A stretch of 64,000 bases of DNA, from the NCBI GenBank assembly GCA_903889895.1, contig CAISYZ010000121.1, positions 1 through 64,000 of the forward strand, read 5' to 3'. How positions within the stretch are numbered: the first letter of the stretch is position 1; the number at the start of each line of letters is the position of its first letter. Source of the DNA: an uncultured Verrucomicrobia subdivision 3 bacterium. GTDB lineage: Bacteria; Verrucomicrobiota; Verrucomicrobiia; Limisphaerales; UBA11358. The position numbers and the translations under genes were made by a program. Below the pieces are notes generated by a model that had not been told where the DNA came from, did not search any database, and was given only the letters and a program-made list of their open reading frames with translations. Positions 42,204 to 52,781 of the stretch are shown here, in pieces.

Positions 42204-43351
42204 GGACGGAACCCGAACGCACCGGAACATCTGTGTGCAAAGTTTTTTCGGTGGCTAAAAAACTTAACGTCGCTGGGTTTAGGCATTGTAAAATTGGCAA
42301 CCGCTGCCGGCAGAAAAGTCAGAACGCGCGCCAGCGCCAGTTCGTTGCCGAAGAATTTTTCGCGGGCAAGGTTTAGGCGATACCGGCCAAGCTGCCCCAG
42401 AAACTCCTGCATCTTCACGGAAAAATCCCGCAGGTCATCGCACATCAAGCCGTAGCCCAAATCTTGGAGATAGCAGGCATTCAGCCATTGCTCGAACTGC
42501 CACGCCACCGGCAGCGAGAACACCGGCTTGCCGAGATACAGCGCCTCGCTCATCAAAGTGTAGCCGCCGTTGGTCAGCACCCAGGAGGCGCTGCCAACCT
42601 CTTCAATGAACCGTTCGTCCGCGCGGGGATAATAACTGATGTTCCCGTCGTCGCCCGACCGTTCTTCAAAGGCGAAAACCTTGAAGTGAAACGGCAGTTG
42701 CTTGAGCAGTTCCGGCAACCGCGTGACTGAACTGCTGGTCTGATAAACCACCACATGACCGTCATCGCGCGGGGCGATATCCAAAACTTTCTGCCGGAGG
42801 ATGGGCGGAAAGAATTCCACGTTCGTGCCGGGCGGCAGCGGCGGATAATAGAACGACGTGGCGAAATGCGCCTCCGTGTGATAATCGGTCAGCCACACCA
42901 CCGAGCGCGCGGCCAGTGCAGGAATCTGCTGGTCCAGCGGCAAAGCGGGGCGCGCGAAGGGAATGACGCCTTGATGATCCAGGCTGATGCAGCGCAAGCC
43001 GGTCAGTTCGGCGGCGCGCGGCAGGAACGGCTCAAAATCGGTGATGGCCAAGTGCGGCTGCCAAGCTTCAATCAGCTGGGTGATTTGGTGGATGACGCGA
43101 CCGCGTTGACGGACCAGCGGCAGGTTGCCCCAAAAGCTGGCGAGAAGTTCCACGCGGTTGTGCCGATAGACAAAGGTGAACCCGGGGATTTCCTGCACGT
43201 CCGGCAGGCGCGGTTGCAACACTTTGAAGGCCTTGTGGCTGGCGAGGATTTTTACTTCATGACCGAGGCTGGTCAGCGCCCGCGTGAGGGTGAGCACGCG
43301 CGAGGAATGCCCCTGCCCTTCGCCGCAGCAGCTATAAAGGATGCGCGCCAT
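42182..43351 (-). CDS. glycosyltransferase (MJ1255/UDP-glycosyltransferase-like)
   Basis: RILYSCCGEGQGHSSRVLTLTRALTSLGHEVKILAS; SASWVLTNGGYTLMSEALYLGKPVFSLPVAWQFEQWLNACYLQDLGYG. Confidence 0.8.
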   Translation of the reverse strand: MARILYSCCGEGQGHSSRVLTLTRALTSLGHEVKILASHKAFKVLQPRLPDVQEIPGFTFVYRHNRVELLASFWGNLPLVRQRGRVIHQITQLIEAWQPHLAITDFEPFLPRAAELTGLRCISLDHQGVIPFARPALPLDQQIPALAARSVVWLTDYHTEAHFATSFYYPPLPPGTNVEFFPPILRQKVLDIAPRDDGHVVVYQTSSSVTRLPELLKQLPFHFKVFAFEERSGDDGNISYYPRADERFIEEVGSASWVLTNGGYTLMSEALYLGKPVFSLPVAWQFEQWLNACYLQDLGYGLMCDDLRDFSVKMQEFLGQLGRYRLNLAREKFFGNELALARVLTFLPAAVANFTMPKPSDVKFFSHRKNFAHRCSGAFGFRPYWVTTR

Positions 43352-43488
43352 TTTCGCGGGCCATTTTCACCCGGTTGCCGGCCGGAAGCAAATGACAGGT
43401 TGGTGACATTTTTTTACAAGCTATCCGTGCCGACGCACCCCTGGCTTGGTTTTTTATCTGGAAATCACTTGCCTGTTTTAAAAAGTCA

Positions 43489-45456
43489 GTGAAGTATTCC
43501 TCGTTAATTAAACCGCCCGGCCTTGGGGAAATTATGGCTGTTCAAGGAAATCAAAACAATTTAGGGCACACGCAGCGGAACACCTTCTGGCGTTCTCGAT
43601 TTCTTCGCTATGGTTTCGCCATCCTGATGTCAGCGCTCACGCTGGCGGCGCGGATGAGTTTTTCTACGTGGATCATCACCGATCGTCCCATCCTGGTCAT
43701 TTATTTCCTGCCAATTCTTTTCAGCGCCTATGTCGGCGGTCTGGGGCCGGGTTTATTGGCGACCGCTATTTCCGCCATCGGCGCGAATTATTTTCTGCTC
43801 CAGCCAATCCACAGCTACACGATTAATCGGCTGCTGGATTGGGTGCAATTGCTGGCCCTAATCGGCGGCGGCGTGGTGGCCAGCATCCTGACCGAGTCCC
43901 TGCATCGCGCCCGCAATCGCGCCATCAACAGCCAGCGAACCTATGCAGTGACGCTGGCCAGCATCGGCGACGCCGTCATCACCACGGACATCCAGGGCCG
44001 GATCAACTTCATGAACCGGGAAGCCGAACGTTTGACCGGCTGGCCATATGCCGAGGCCGCCGGCCAATTGTTGCCAGCGGTGTTCCACATCATCAGCGAG
44101 GAAACGCGGGCGATGGTGGATAACCCGGTGGAAAAAGTGTTGCGCACCCACGGCGTGGTGGGGCTGGCCAACCACACCATCCTGATCGCCCGCGACGGCA
44201 AGGAATGGGTCATTGATGACAGCGCAGCCCCCATTCAACAACAGGATGGAACCACGATCGGCGTGGTGCTGGTGTTTCGGGATAACTCGGAAAAGATGCA
44301 GGCTGAAACTGCGGTTCGCGTGAGCGAGGAACGGCTGCGCTTTGCGCTGGAAACCATCCATACCGGCGCCTGGAGCCTTAATCTGGCGAATCACACCGCC
44401 TATCGGTCACTCGAACACAGCCGGATTTTTGGCTACGATGAAGTTCTGTCGGAATGGAGCTACGAAAAATTTCTGTCCCACGTGCTGCCGGAAGACCGGG
44501 CGCTGGTGGATGAAAAATTTAAGCAGGCCCTGCAGAGCCGGGGCGATTGGAGCTTCGAGTGCCGCATCCAGCGCACGGACGGCGCCGTCCGCTGGATCTG
44601 GGCGGCGGGACGCCATCATCAGGAAGCTGCCGGCGCCCCGTTTCAAATGTCAGGAATCGTCCAAGACATCACCGAACGCCGGCAGCGCGAAGCGGCATTT
44701 CACCAGAGCCGGGAGCGATTGGAACAGGTTGTGCATCAAACCCGCTGCATCATCAATACCGGCGAGGTCACCGGCCCGGCGGGTTGGGAGAAAAGGGCAT
44801 TGGAACCCGAATCGCCATTCGTCTGGAATTTTCCCGTCATCAACCCCGAGATGGCGCAGGCGGTCCTGCCGTTGGAATTGCAGCCGGACGAACCCTATGA
44901 GCAGGGCTGGAAACGCCGCCGGTGGCCGCAGGATCATGCACAGATGAACTTAAATTCCGGCCGGGCGTTGCTGGAGGGCAGCCCGTTTTACCGGAATGAA
45001 TTTCGCTGCACCGACCGGACGGGCAAGGTGCACTGGATGCAGCAGCAGGTCACCGTCCAGAAAATCTCCGAAGGCCGCTGGCAGCTGTTCGGCATCACCA
45101 CGGATGTCTCCGAACTGAAAGCCACCGAGGCGCGCTATCAACAGGAGCATGACCTGCTCTGCACCCTGATTGACCTGGCCCCGGATTTCATCTTCATCAA
45201 GGACACGGCCAGCCGGTATCTGATGGTCAACCGATCGCTCGCCAAACGCTACGACCTAAGTCCGGAAGCGATGCTGGGCAAAACCGACGCGGATTTGCTG
45301 CCGGCCGAACTGGCAACCCGTTTTCGCGCCGGCGAGCAGAAGGCACTAGCGGCTGAAAGCTGCTACACCGTTGAGGATGCATTCACCTTCCCCGATGGCG
45401 AGAGCTGCACCGTGGTGACCAACATGCGGGCTTTTGCAATCCCCAGGGAAAAGTGA
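43489..45456 (+). CDS. N-terminal part of hybrid sensor kinase (DUF4118-like membrane domain plus PAS domains)
   Basis: KdpD-like membrane region, multiple PAS/PAC; ends abruptly inside a PAC motif at a 1-nt frame disruption. Confidence 0.82.
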   Translation: MKYSSLIKPPGLGEIMAVQGNQNNLGHTQRNTFWRSRFLRYGFAILMSALTLAARMSFSTWIITDRPILVIYFLPILFSAYVGGLGPGLLATAISAIGANYFLLQPIHSYTINRLLDWVQLLALIGGGVVASILTESLHRARNRAINSQRTYAVTLASIGDAVITTDIQGRINFMNREAERLTGWPYAEAAGQLLPAVFHIISEETRAMVDNPVEKVLRTHGVVGLANHTILIARDGKEWVIDDSAAPIQQQDGTTIGVVLVFRDNSEKMQAETAVRVSEERLRFALETIHTGAWSLNLANHTAYRSLEHSRIFGYDEVLSEWSYEKFLSHVLPEDRALVDEKFKQALQSRGDWSFECRIQRTDGAVRWIWAAGRHHQEAAGAPFQMSGIVQDITERRQREAAFHQSRERLEQVVHQTRCIINTGEVTGPAGWEKRALEPESPFVWNFPVINPEMAQAVLPLELQPDEPYEQGWKRRRWPQDHAQMNLNSGRALLEGSPFYRNEFRCTDRTGKVHWMQQQVTVQKISEGRWQLFGITTDVSELKATEARYQQEHDLLCTLIDLAPDFIFIKDTASRYLMVNRSLAKRYDLSPEAMLGKTDADLLPAELATRFRAGEQKALAAESCYTVEDAFTFPDGESCTVVTNMRAFAIPREK

Positions 45457-47411
45457 TCGGCCTGGTGGGCGTCGGCCGCGACATCACCCGGCAAAAAACC
45501 GCCGAACAGTCTTTGCGGGAAAGCGAGTCCCGCCTGTCCACCATCTTTCATTCCAGCCCGATCGGCATCGTCATCACCCGCTTTGACGGCGGCCAAGTTT
45601 GGGAGGCCAATGAAGCTTTTGCCAGCAGCCTGGGTTACCCGCTGGCCGAAATCCTGGATGGCCATTTCAACGCGCGGCGCCTGTGGGCCGATCCGCAACA
45701 GCGGAAGCAGCTGTTGGAACGGCTGAGCACGCAGCACCGGTGCCGCGAACTCGAGGTCAAAATGCGCCGGAAAGACGGCGCCGAAGTGGAGCGCGTCCTT
45801 TCGGTTGAAATCATCCATCTGGCGGGAGAAAAATGTCTGCTCGGCCTGATGCAGGATCACACCGAACGCAAACAGGCCGAAGCCGGACTGCGGCGGCTCG
45901 CCGCCATTGTCAATTTTTCGGAAGACGCCATCATCAGCAAAACTTTGGAGGGTGTCATCACCAGTTGGAACCACGGCGCGGAACAAATATTGGGCTACCC
46001 GGCGGCGGAAGTCATCGGCAAGCCCCTGCGGATGCTGTTTCCGCCGGATCGCCAGCATGAGGAGGAGGAAATCCTGAACAAAATCAGCCGCGGCGAAAAC
46101 GTGACACATTTTGAAACGGTGCGCCTGCGGAAAGATGGCAAGCGCATTAATGTTTCGGTGACGATTTCCCCGCTCAAGGACAGCAGCGGCAAAATCATCG
46201 GCGCCTCCAAGGTGGCGCGCGACATCACGGGGCTTAAACTGCTGGAGGAGCAGCTCCGCCACTCCCAGAAAATGGAGGCCATCGGCCAGCTCGCCGGCGG
46301 CGTGGCGCATGATTTCAACAACATTCTGGCCATCATCCAGCTGCAGATCGACCTGCTGGCATCGTCCGGCTCCCTGCTGCCGGCGCAGCAGGATTATGCG
46401 GAGGAGATCAGCAAAGCCACCGAACGCGCGGCCAACCTCACCCGGCAGCTGCTGTTGTTCAGCCGCAAACAACAACCTCAGCAGCGCGACCTCAACCTGA
46501 ATGACCTTGTCGTTGATATCACCAAAATGATTCAGCGCGCGTTGGGCGAACTCGTGCTGCTCAATTTCCAATTGTCCCAGGAGACCTTGTTCATCCACGC
46601 CGACCCGGGCATGATCGATCAGTTGTTGGTGAACCTGGCGGTGAATGCCCGCGATGCCATGCCGAACGGCGGCCACCTGCTCGTGGAAACTGCCGCCGCC
46701 GAATTTGACGAAACCACCGCCGCGCTGGTGCCGCAAGCGCGCCCCGGCGCGTTCGCCTGCCTGACGGTGAGCGACACCGGCTGCGGCATCCCGCCGCAGG
46801 TGCTGCCAAGGATTTTTGAACCCTTCTTCACCACCAAGGACATAGGCAAAGGCACCGGTCTGGGGCTGGCCACGGTCTTTGGCATCGTCCAGCAGCATCA
46901 CGGCTGGATCAATGTTCACAGCGAAGTGGGCCAGGGAGCCTCGTTTCGAATTTATCTGCCGCGCTTGGCCCAATCCATTCTGCCGGCCTCCGCGACCAGC
47001 ACGTTTGGCGGCGTGCGCGGCGGCCAAGAAACCATCCTCGTCGTTGAAGATGAAGCCGCCTTACGCAACGTGGTCAGGATGGTTCTCTCGGGCCTCGGTT
47101 ATAAGATAATCGAGGCCGCTTCCGGCGCCAGCGCCTTGGACATATGGCAGGCATACCGGAATGAAATAAAATTGATGATCACGGACCTGGTGATGCCCGG
47201 CGGCGTGAATGGCAAGGAACTTGCCCAGCGCCTGCTGGCGGAATCACCGGACTTAAAAGTCATCTACGTCAGCGGTTACAGCGCCGACATCGCCGGAACT
47301 GATTTGTTTTTGCAGGAGGGTGTCAATTTTCTCGCCAAGCCCTTTATGGTTCATAAACTCGCCCAAACCATCCGGAACCGGCTGGATGAGGCGGTGGACG
47401 GGACACGCTAA
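45453..47411 (+). CDS. C-terminal part of the same hybrid sensor kinase (PAS, HisKA, HATPase, receiver)
   Basis: Starts mid-PAC ([20 protein letters not shown]); [60 protein letters not shown]. Confidence 0.88.
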   Translation: MIGLVGVGRDITRQKTAEQSLRESESRLSTIFHSSPIGIVITRFDGGQVWEANEAFASSLGYPLAEILDGHFNARRLWADPQQRKQLLERLSTQHRCRELEVKMRRKDGAEVERVLSVEIIHLAGEKCLLGLMQDHTERKQAEAGLRRLAAIVNFSEDAIISKTLEGVITSWNHGAEQILGYPAAEVIGKPLRMLFPPDRQHEEEEILNKISRGENVTHFETVRLRKDGKRINVSVTISPLKDSSGKIIGASKVARDITGLKLLEEQLRHSQKMEAIGQLAGGVAHDFNNILAIIQLQIDLLASSGSLLPAQQDYAEEISKATERAANLTRQLLLFSRKQQPQQRDLNLNDLVVDITKMIQRALGELVLLNFQLSQETLFIHADPGMIDQLLVNLAVNARDAMPNGGHLLVETAAAEFDETTAALVPQARPGAFACLTVSDTGCGIPPQVLPRIFEPFFTTKDIGKGTGLGLATVFGIVQQHHGWINVHSEVGQGASFRIYLPRLAQSILPASATSTFGGVRGGQETILVVEDEAALRNVVRMVLSGLGYKIIEAASGASALDIWQAYRNEIKLMITDLVMPGGVNGKELAQRLLAESPDLKVIYVSGYSADIAGTDLFLQEGVNFLAKPFMVHKLAQTIRNRLDEAVDGTR

Positions 47412-47595
47412 TTCATTCAGTTCGGCGGATAATCCAACGGGGCGCTTCCCGGCGCTGGCAATGGATCGTTCCACTACGGCCCCGACTGAAATCTTGGACG
47501 ACTGGCTGCTGGCGCCAGCATAATTCTCAAAGTATTTCGCAGAATTATCAATACTCCCATGCCGGTGCCTATGGTAAGCTTGCGTTTCCTATCCC

Positions 47596-50500
47596 ATGGC
47601 GAATTTTTTCAAGCATTTGTTTTGGCTGGCCTTGTCCGGTTTGTTGACGGGCTCGCTGCAGGCACAATTGCTGAGCGTGGACATCAACGGAGCCGCCGGC
47701 ACGCAAAACACCGCCCCGGGCTTTGTCGCGTGGAACCTGTCGCCGCAGACCGGCGCTGGCATCCTGTCCGCCGCGCAAGCTTTTACTAATTACACCTATG
47801 CCTTCGATCCTGACACCGGTTTGCCAACGGCGACCAACATCAGCCTCATCATTCCCTGCAAGGTGACGATGACCCATCCGGCGGCGGCCAGTTCCACGAA
47901 TTATCTGAACGCCAAGAATGCGAACAAGGCCGGCTATTCCAGCAGCACCGATCCCAATGCCGGCTGGCGGTTGTCCATTGACGGCTGCATGGCGTATTGG
48001 TTCGACTCTAGCGTGACGCCCAACATTGATCAGCCCAACACCAACGGCGGCGCCATCAGCCTGACCATTTCCAACCTGCCCGCCGGCGTCCATTCCATCA
48101 CCACCTATCACAATGATCCGTGGGGACCGGCGGGAGCGACCTGGCACACGGGCGTGACCAACCTCAGCCGGTGCATCGTCAGCGCCAACGGCGTGCCGGT
48201 GTTCACCAACACGCCGACGATTGTATCCACCAATGACAGCCGTTGCGGCTTCGCGTTTTTTTACATCACCAACAGTTACGACGGCCAGCCGGTGGTCATC
48301 AATTTCGATCCCGACCACAGCAGCGCGCTGGACTTCACCATCCTGAACGGCTTTGAAATCGACCGGCCCAGCCCGCCGGGCACGCAGGCGCAGCCGATCT
48401 TCCCCGCCGCCGGCGATGAACATGTTTCGGCGAACAACGACGTGCCGCTGCCGGGCACGGCTAATGCCGGTTATCTGACCTTGCAATGGGAGCCGGCCGG
48501 GTTTGCGATCTCCAACTATCTTTACTTCGGCACCAACAGCAGCGCGGTGCTGAGTGCGACCACGGCGTCACCGCAATTTCTCCAAGCCTCCGCCGCCGTC
48601 ACCGGCACCACGAATGCATTCAACGTGACGAACCTGAACAGCGCCTTGACCTATTACTGGCGCGTGGACCAGTTGGACATCGCCAACGGGCAGACGAATC
48701 TGGTGAAAGGTGCCGCCTGGGAATTCCGCACGCGGCATCTGGCCTTTCCCACCGCCGAGGGCTATGGCCGCTGGGCACGCGGCGGTCGCGGCGGCGTGGT
48801 GATCGAGGTGACGAATCTGAATGACAGCGGCCCGGGCAGCTATCGTGCGGCCATCTCCGCCAGCGGCCCGCGGACGATTGTCTTCAAAGTCTCCGGCGTC
48901 ATCTGGCTGCAATCGCAGTGCATCGTCGGGAACGGCTATGTGACCATCGCCGGCCAGACTGCGCCGGGCGACGGCATCTGTCTGGCCAACTGGCGCGCGG
49001 GCCTGAGCGGACCCAATGACGTCATCATGCGGTTCCTCCGCTTTCGCGTCGGTGACGGCGCCCAGCAATCCATGGATGCGATGAGTCCCGGCAGCGCGAC
49101 GCAATCCATTTTTGACCACCTCACCTCCAGTTGGTCGCTCGATGTCGCGTGCAATTCATTGCAGAGCGGCAACGTCGGCAGCGCTTCGGCGATGACCAGC
49201 TATCAGCATAACATCATTTCCGAGCCGTTGAATTATTCCTACCACTACAACGATGCGGAACGCGCGGCCACCTGCAAGACGAACAACTGCTGCACCGACT
49301 GCTATCAAGCGCACGCCTTCGCCGCCTCCATCAGCGGCGAGATTGGGAGCTACCATCACAACCTCATCGCGCATTCCACCGACCGCAACTGGTCGCTCGC
49401 GGGCGGCCTCGACCAGAGCGTGCATTACGCCGGTTCGCTCGATATCCGCAACAACGTCGTTTACAACTGGACGGCGCGCACCACGGACGGCGGCTGCGAA
49501 CGCTGCAATTACGAGAGCAACTATTACAAACCCTTCATGCCAAACAGTCCGGTGACCTGGCTGCTCAAGCTCGACAGCATCAACACCAATTGGGGCACGG
49601 AATATTATTACATGGCGGGCAATGTGATGCAGGGGCAGACGTATTACACCAACAACTGGATGACCGGCTCCTTTTACAATGGCCTGCCTTTGACCGGATT
49701 GGTGACCACCAATGCCGAGATATTCCCCGGTTATATTTCCACCCAAACGGCGAGCAACGCCTACAAGGTGGTGCTGTCCGATGTCGGCTGCAATCTGCCC
49801 GCGCAGGATTTGATTGACCGGCGCGTCATCGGCGAAGTGCTCGATGGCACGACGCATTACGAAGGCACGAACGGTCCGCATTACACCATCAACGGCGTGG
49901 TGCAGGCCACGCCGGGACCGGATTATCCCGGCATGATTGATTCGGAGCTGGACGTGAAAGATTACACGAACAATCCAGCCGCCCCGAACTACTCGCCGAA
50001 CTGGCCGTGGCCGCCCTACTCCACTTACAACGCCTGGCCGGATTCGGATCACGACGGTCTGCCGGACTGGTGGGAACAGATTCGCGGGACCAACCCCAAT
50101 TCCGCGCCCGGTGATTTTTCCGATGCGAACGCTGATTTGGTGGGCGACGGCTATACGGAATTGGAGCGTTATTTGAACTGGCTGGCGCAGCCCCACTACC
50201 AGTGCACGAATGGCATGGTTCTCAGTGTGGACCTGACGCAATTCACGCGCGGCTTTACCAACAACAGTCCCACCTATGCGGTCTTCGGGGCGACCAATGG
50301 CACCGTGGGGCTGAATGCGGGCGGGCGGACGGCGCTGTTCACCAATTCGGTCGGCACCAACGCGCTCGGCAGTTTTCTCTTCAAGGTCACGGATGCGTCC
50401 GGCTTCGCCTACACCAACAGCATCAACCTCCATATCCTCGGCACCAACAACACGCCGCCGGTTTTAGCGACCATCGCAGGACGCACCATCAATGTCGGCG

Positions 50501-50961
50501 CCAATCTGCTTATCACCAACACCGCCACGGACACCGATGTGCCGGCGCAGACGTTGACTTACAGTTTGCCGGTCGGCCCGACGAACGCCGCCATCGTTGC
50601 CACCAACGGCCTGCTCAGTTGGCGACCGCTGGTGACGCAGGCCAACACGACCAATCCGTTCAGCGTGGTCGTCACGGACAACGGCACGCCCAATCTGAGC
50701 GCCACCCAGAGTTTCAGCGTGCTGGTCAATCCGCTGACGGCGCCGACCTTTTCCGCCCCCGCGCTGACGGGCGGCCAGATTGGGTTTGCCATTAACGGCC
50801 AAGCCGGGCCGGATTATGCCGTGCAGGTTTCGAGCAACCTGACGAGTTGGAACACGCTCTTCATCACCAACTCGCCCGCGATGCCGTTCACGTGGACGAC
50901 GAATGCGGGCGCGGCGCGGTCACAGTTCTATCGCATCAAGACCGGCCCGCCCCTGCCCTGA
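47596..50961 (+). CDS. secreted pectate-lyase-like beta-helix protein
   Basis: FPTAEGYGRWARGGRGGVVIEVTNLNDSGPGSYRAAISASGPRTIVFKVSGVIWLQ; DSDHDGLPDWWEQIRGTNPNS. Confidence 0.8.
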   Translation: MANFFKHLFWLALSGLLTGSLQAQLLSVDINGAAGTQNTAPGFVAWNLSPQTGAGILSAAQAFTNYTYAFDPDTGLPTATNISLIIPCKVTMTHPAAASSTNYLNAKNANKAGYSSSTDPNAGWRLSIDGCMAYWFDSSVTPNIDQPNTNGGAISLTISNLPAGVHSITTYHNDPWGPAGATWHTGVTNLSRCIVSANGVPVFTNTPTIVSTNDSRCGFAFFYITNSYDGQPVVINFDPDHSSALDFTILNGFEIDRPSPPGTQAQPIFPAAGDEHVSANNDVPLPGTANAGYLTLQWEPAGFAISNYLYFGTNSSAVLSATTASPQFLQASAAVTGTTNAFNVTNLNSALTYYWRVDQLDIANGQTNLVKGAAWEFRTRHLAFPTAEGYGRWARGGRGGVVIEVTNLNDSGPGSYRAAISASGPRTIVFKVSGVIWLQSQCIVGNGYVTIAGQTAPGDGICLANWRAGLSGPNDVIMRFLRFRVGDGAQQSMDAMSPGSATQSIFDHLTSSWSLDVACNSLQSGNVGSASAMTSYQHNIISEPLNYSYHYNDAERAATCKTNNCCTDCYQAHAFAASISGEIGSYHHNLIAHSTDRNWSLAGGLDQSVHYAGSLDIRNNVVYNWTARTTDGGCERCNYESNYYKPFMPNSPVTWLLKLDSINTNWGTEYYYMAGNVMQGQTYYTNNWMTGSFYNGLPLTGLVTTNAEIFPGYISTQTASNAYKVVLSDVGCNLPAQDLIDRRVIGEVLDGTTHYEGTNGPHYTINGVVQATPGPDYPGMIDSELDVKDYTNNPAAPNYSPNWPWPPYSTYNAWPDSDHDGLPDWWEQIRGTNPNSAPGDFSDANADLVGDGYTELERYLNWLAQPHYQCTNGMVLSVDLTQFTRGFTNNSPTYAVFGATNGTVGLNAGGRTALFTNSVGTNALGSFLFKVTDASGFAYTNSINLHILGTNNTPPVLATIAGRTINVGANLLITNTATDTDVPAQTLTYSLPVGPTNAAIVATNGLLSWRPLVTQANTTNPFSVVVTDNGTPNLSATQSFSVLVNPLTAPTFSAPALTGGQIGFAINGQAGPDYAVQVSSNLTSWNTLFITNSPAMPFTWTTNAGAARSQFYRIKTGPPLP

Positions 50962-51031
50962 AAGCCACTCATTGAAAGCCGGCTCCCGCGATTCCTCCCC
51001 CAAGCAACCGGGGGGCGGGAACTTCCGGCCG

Positions 51032-51316
51032 TTACGACCCCTTGAGCGCCTGCAACATCAGATCCGACTGCGCGCCGACCGACTGCACCTCAGCCTGCGT
51101 CAGCGGATCCGCGTCGGAGATGTTCAGCGGACTCATCGTCGAGAGTTGATTATCCAGCGCATCCCAGCGCGCCTGGTGCGCGGCCAGTTGCGCCTGCAAC
51201 GCGGTCACCTGACTTTGCAGCGCGGTGTTCTGGTCGTTCAAGGCGTTGAACTGGTTGCGTAATTCCGCCGCCACGATGGGCGCATTGTTCACGGGTAAAG
51301 ATGGATTGAAAGCCAT
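51032..51316 (-). CDS. small coiled-coil protein (94 aa)
   Basis: MAFNPSLPVNNAPIVAAELRNQFNALNDQNTALQSQVTALQAQLAAHQ...; next to and co-oriented with the FN3 gene. Confidence 0.65.
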   Translation of the reverse strand: MAFNPSLPVNNAPIVAAELRNQFNALNDQNTALQSQVTALQAQLAAHQARWDALDNQLSTMSPLNISDADPLTQAEVQSVGAQSDLMLQALKGS

Positions 51317-51439
51317 AACAATAGAGAATTAAGAATTAGGAAGGCAGAATGACGAAGGGAAGGCCGTGGCCGGCGACCATGATGCTGACGCGCGGACATT
51401 TGCTTCATCATTCATCATTCAACCTTCTGCCTTCGAGGT

Positions 51440-52162
51440 TTAGGGGACGATCTTCGAGATTTCGCTGCTGAAGTTGCCTTCGCCGCCCGTGCCGATGGCG
51501 CGCACGCGCACCCAGATGCGCGCCCCGCTGGTGAAGCCCGGCAACACCGCCGACGACTTCGTCACGCTCTTGGTCTTGGACCAGCTCGTCGCCGTGAAGG
51601 GATCGGGGCTGGTTTGCACCTCGTAGGTTTTGGCGCCGGGCACCGGGTCCCATTGCGCATTCAGTTCCCCGTCGTGGTCGCCTGCCGTCACTGCCAGGTT
51701 CATCACCTGCGGCGGCACACCCGCCGGCGTCTTGTTGGCGCGCGAACTGAAATTCGCGCTTTGGATGGTCGCCACCGGATCGGCCGCGCTGGCGGCCGTG
51801 AGTTCCACATAATTGCCGCGCTGGGTGAGCGCCGATTCCAGCGCCGCCCGCGCGGTGTCTTTGTTGGTGGTGGCCAGCTTGGCCGCCGCCTGCGCCGTGT
51901 TGAAGGTCCCCAGCGCGGCAGCGTAAGCCGCCCGCACGGACGTGAATTCCGTCACGGGCGGCAACGGCGTGGTGAAGTTGGGGTTGCCCGTCATCGCCGT
52001 CTCGTGCCCCTCCGCGAACGGCAGCAGGTCGTTGTCCGTTTTATTGAATAGGTCCAGTTTGACTTTCGCTTTTTTCATGATGTTGAACAGTTGCGGCGGC
52101 ACCGGGTCGGCGTAAGTCAGCCCGCTGTCATACGTCGAGGAGGGGTCATCATAGTCGGCCAC
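51440..52162 (-). CDS. small protein with helical N-terminal region and C-terminal FN3 domain
   Basis: VMNLAVTAGDHDGELNAQWDPVPGAKTYEVQTSPDPFTATSWSKTKSVTKSSAVLPGFTSGARIWVRVRAIGTGGEGNFSSEISKIVP; GTG start. Confidence 0.82.
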   Translation of the reverse strand: MADYDDPSSTYDSGLTYADPVPPQLFNIMKKAKVKLDLFNKTDNDLLPFAEGHETAMTGNPNFTTPLPPVTEFTSVRAAYAAALGTFNTAQAAAKLATTNKDTARAALESALTQRGNYVELTAASAADPVATIQSANFSSRANKTPAGVPPQVMNLAVTAGDHDGELNAQWDPVPGAKTYEVQTSPDPFTATSWSKTKSVTKSSAVLPGFTSGARIWVRVRAIGTGGEGNFSSEISKIVP

Positions 52163-52203
52163 GGCTCTGCCTTTGGTTTAGGTTTATTATGTTTGTTTTC
52201 GCT

Positions 52204-52259
52204 GGCAGGGCAAACCGGCTGGCTTGCTGGGAATGGCGGCGCCGCAGCGTCGCCCTGCC
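52204..52259. repeat. short palindromic/REP-like element with GGCAGGGC...GCCCTGCC termini
   Basis: 8-bp perfect terminal inverted repeat; reverse complement resembles 9065-9127. Confidence 0.55.
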
Positions 52260-52408
52260 TTCCCGTTCCCGCTGTCCAATAAACCACGATTCCCCCGCCC
52301 GGCCTATTGCTCAATTCGGGAAAAATTGCAATCGGGTCAGGACCAGGTGGTGCCGCCTCCAAGCCGGCCGGAGGAGATGCAACCCGAAGGAAAATGACTT
52401 CTGCCCGA

Positions 52409-52660
52409 AGTTTAGTCGCTACAACCTTGAGTTTAGCCGTTACAAAACTTTGTGCCGTAGCTACCGCTTCAAGTTTAGTAGCTACAAAACTTCGTGTAGT
52501 AACTACTGCTTTAAGTTTAGTAGCTACAATTCTTCGTGTAGTAACTACTAAACATTGTTTAGTAGCTACAACATCAAGTTTAGTAGCTTCAATATTTAGT
52601 TTAGTAGTCTCAATATTTAATATTGAAGTTTCAACATTTAATATTGAAGTCTCAAAAACG
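52409..52660. repeat. 21-bp tandem array of dyad-symmetric units (12 units)
   Basis: Manual segmentation: agtttagtagctacaaaactt / cgtgtagtaactactgcttta / agtttagtagctacaattctt / ... / aatattgaagtttcaacattt / aatattgaagtctcaaaaacg. Confidence 0.92.
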
Positions 52661-52781
52661 GCCAAAATGGCCAGAAAACCCGTTTTTTTGCCAATTTTGG
52701 TGAAAACTGAGGTTTCCGCCCTACCTGCCCTACGCCGCCCACGGACGGATGGGGTCCCTTGACCCAGCGGGATAGCATCCG

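Noticed and set aside
45363-47027. 554-aa - strand ORF
   Set aside because: Antisense to the histidine kinase C-terminal half.
49156-50433. 425-aa - strand ORF
   Set aside because: Antisense to the pectate-lyase-like gene; no recognisable domain.
52409-52660. CRISPR array or iteron origin
   Set aside because: No spacers; no rep/dnaA-like gene adjacent and the context is chromosomal. Iteron function is not excluded but unsupported.
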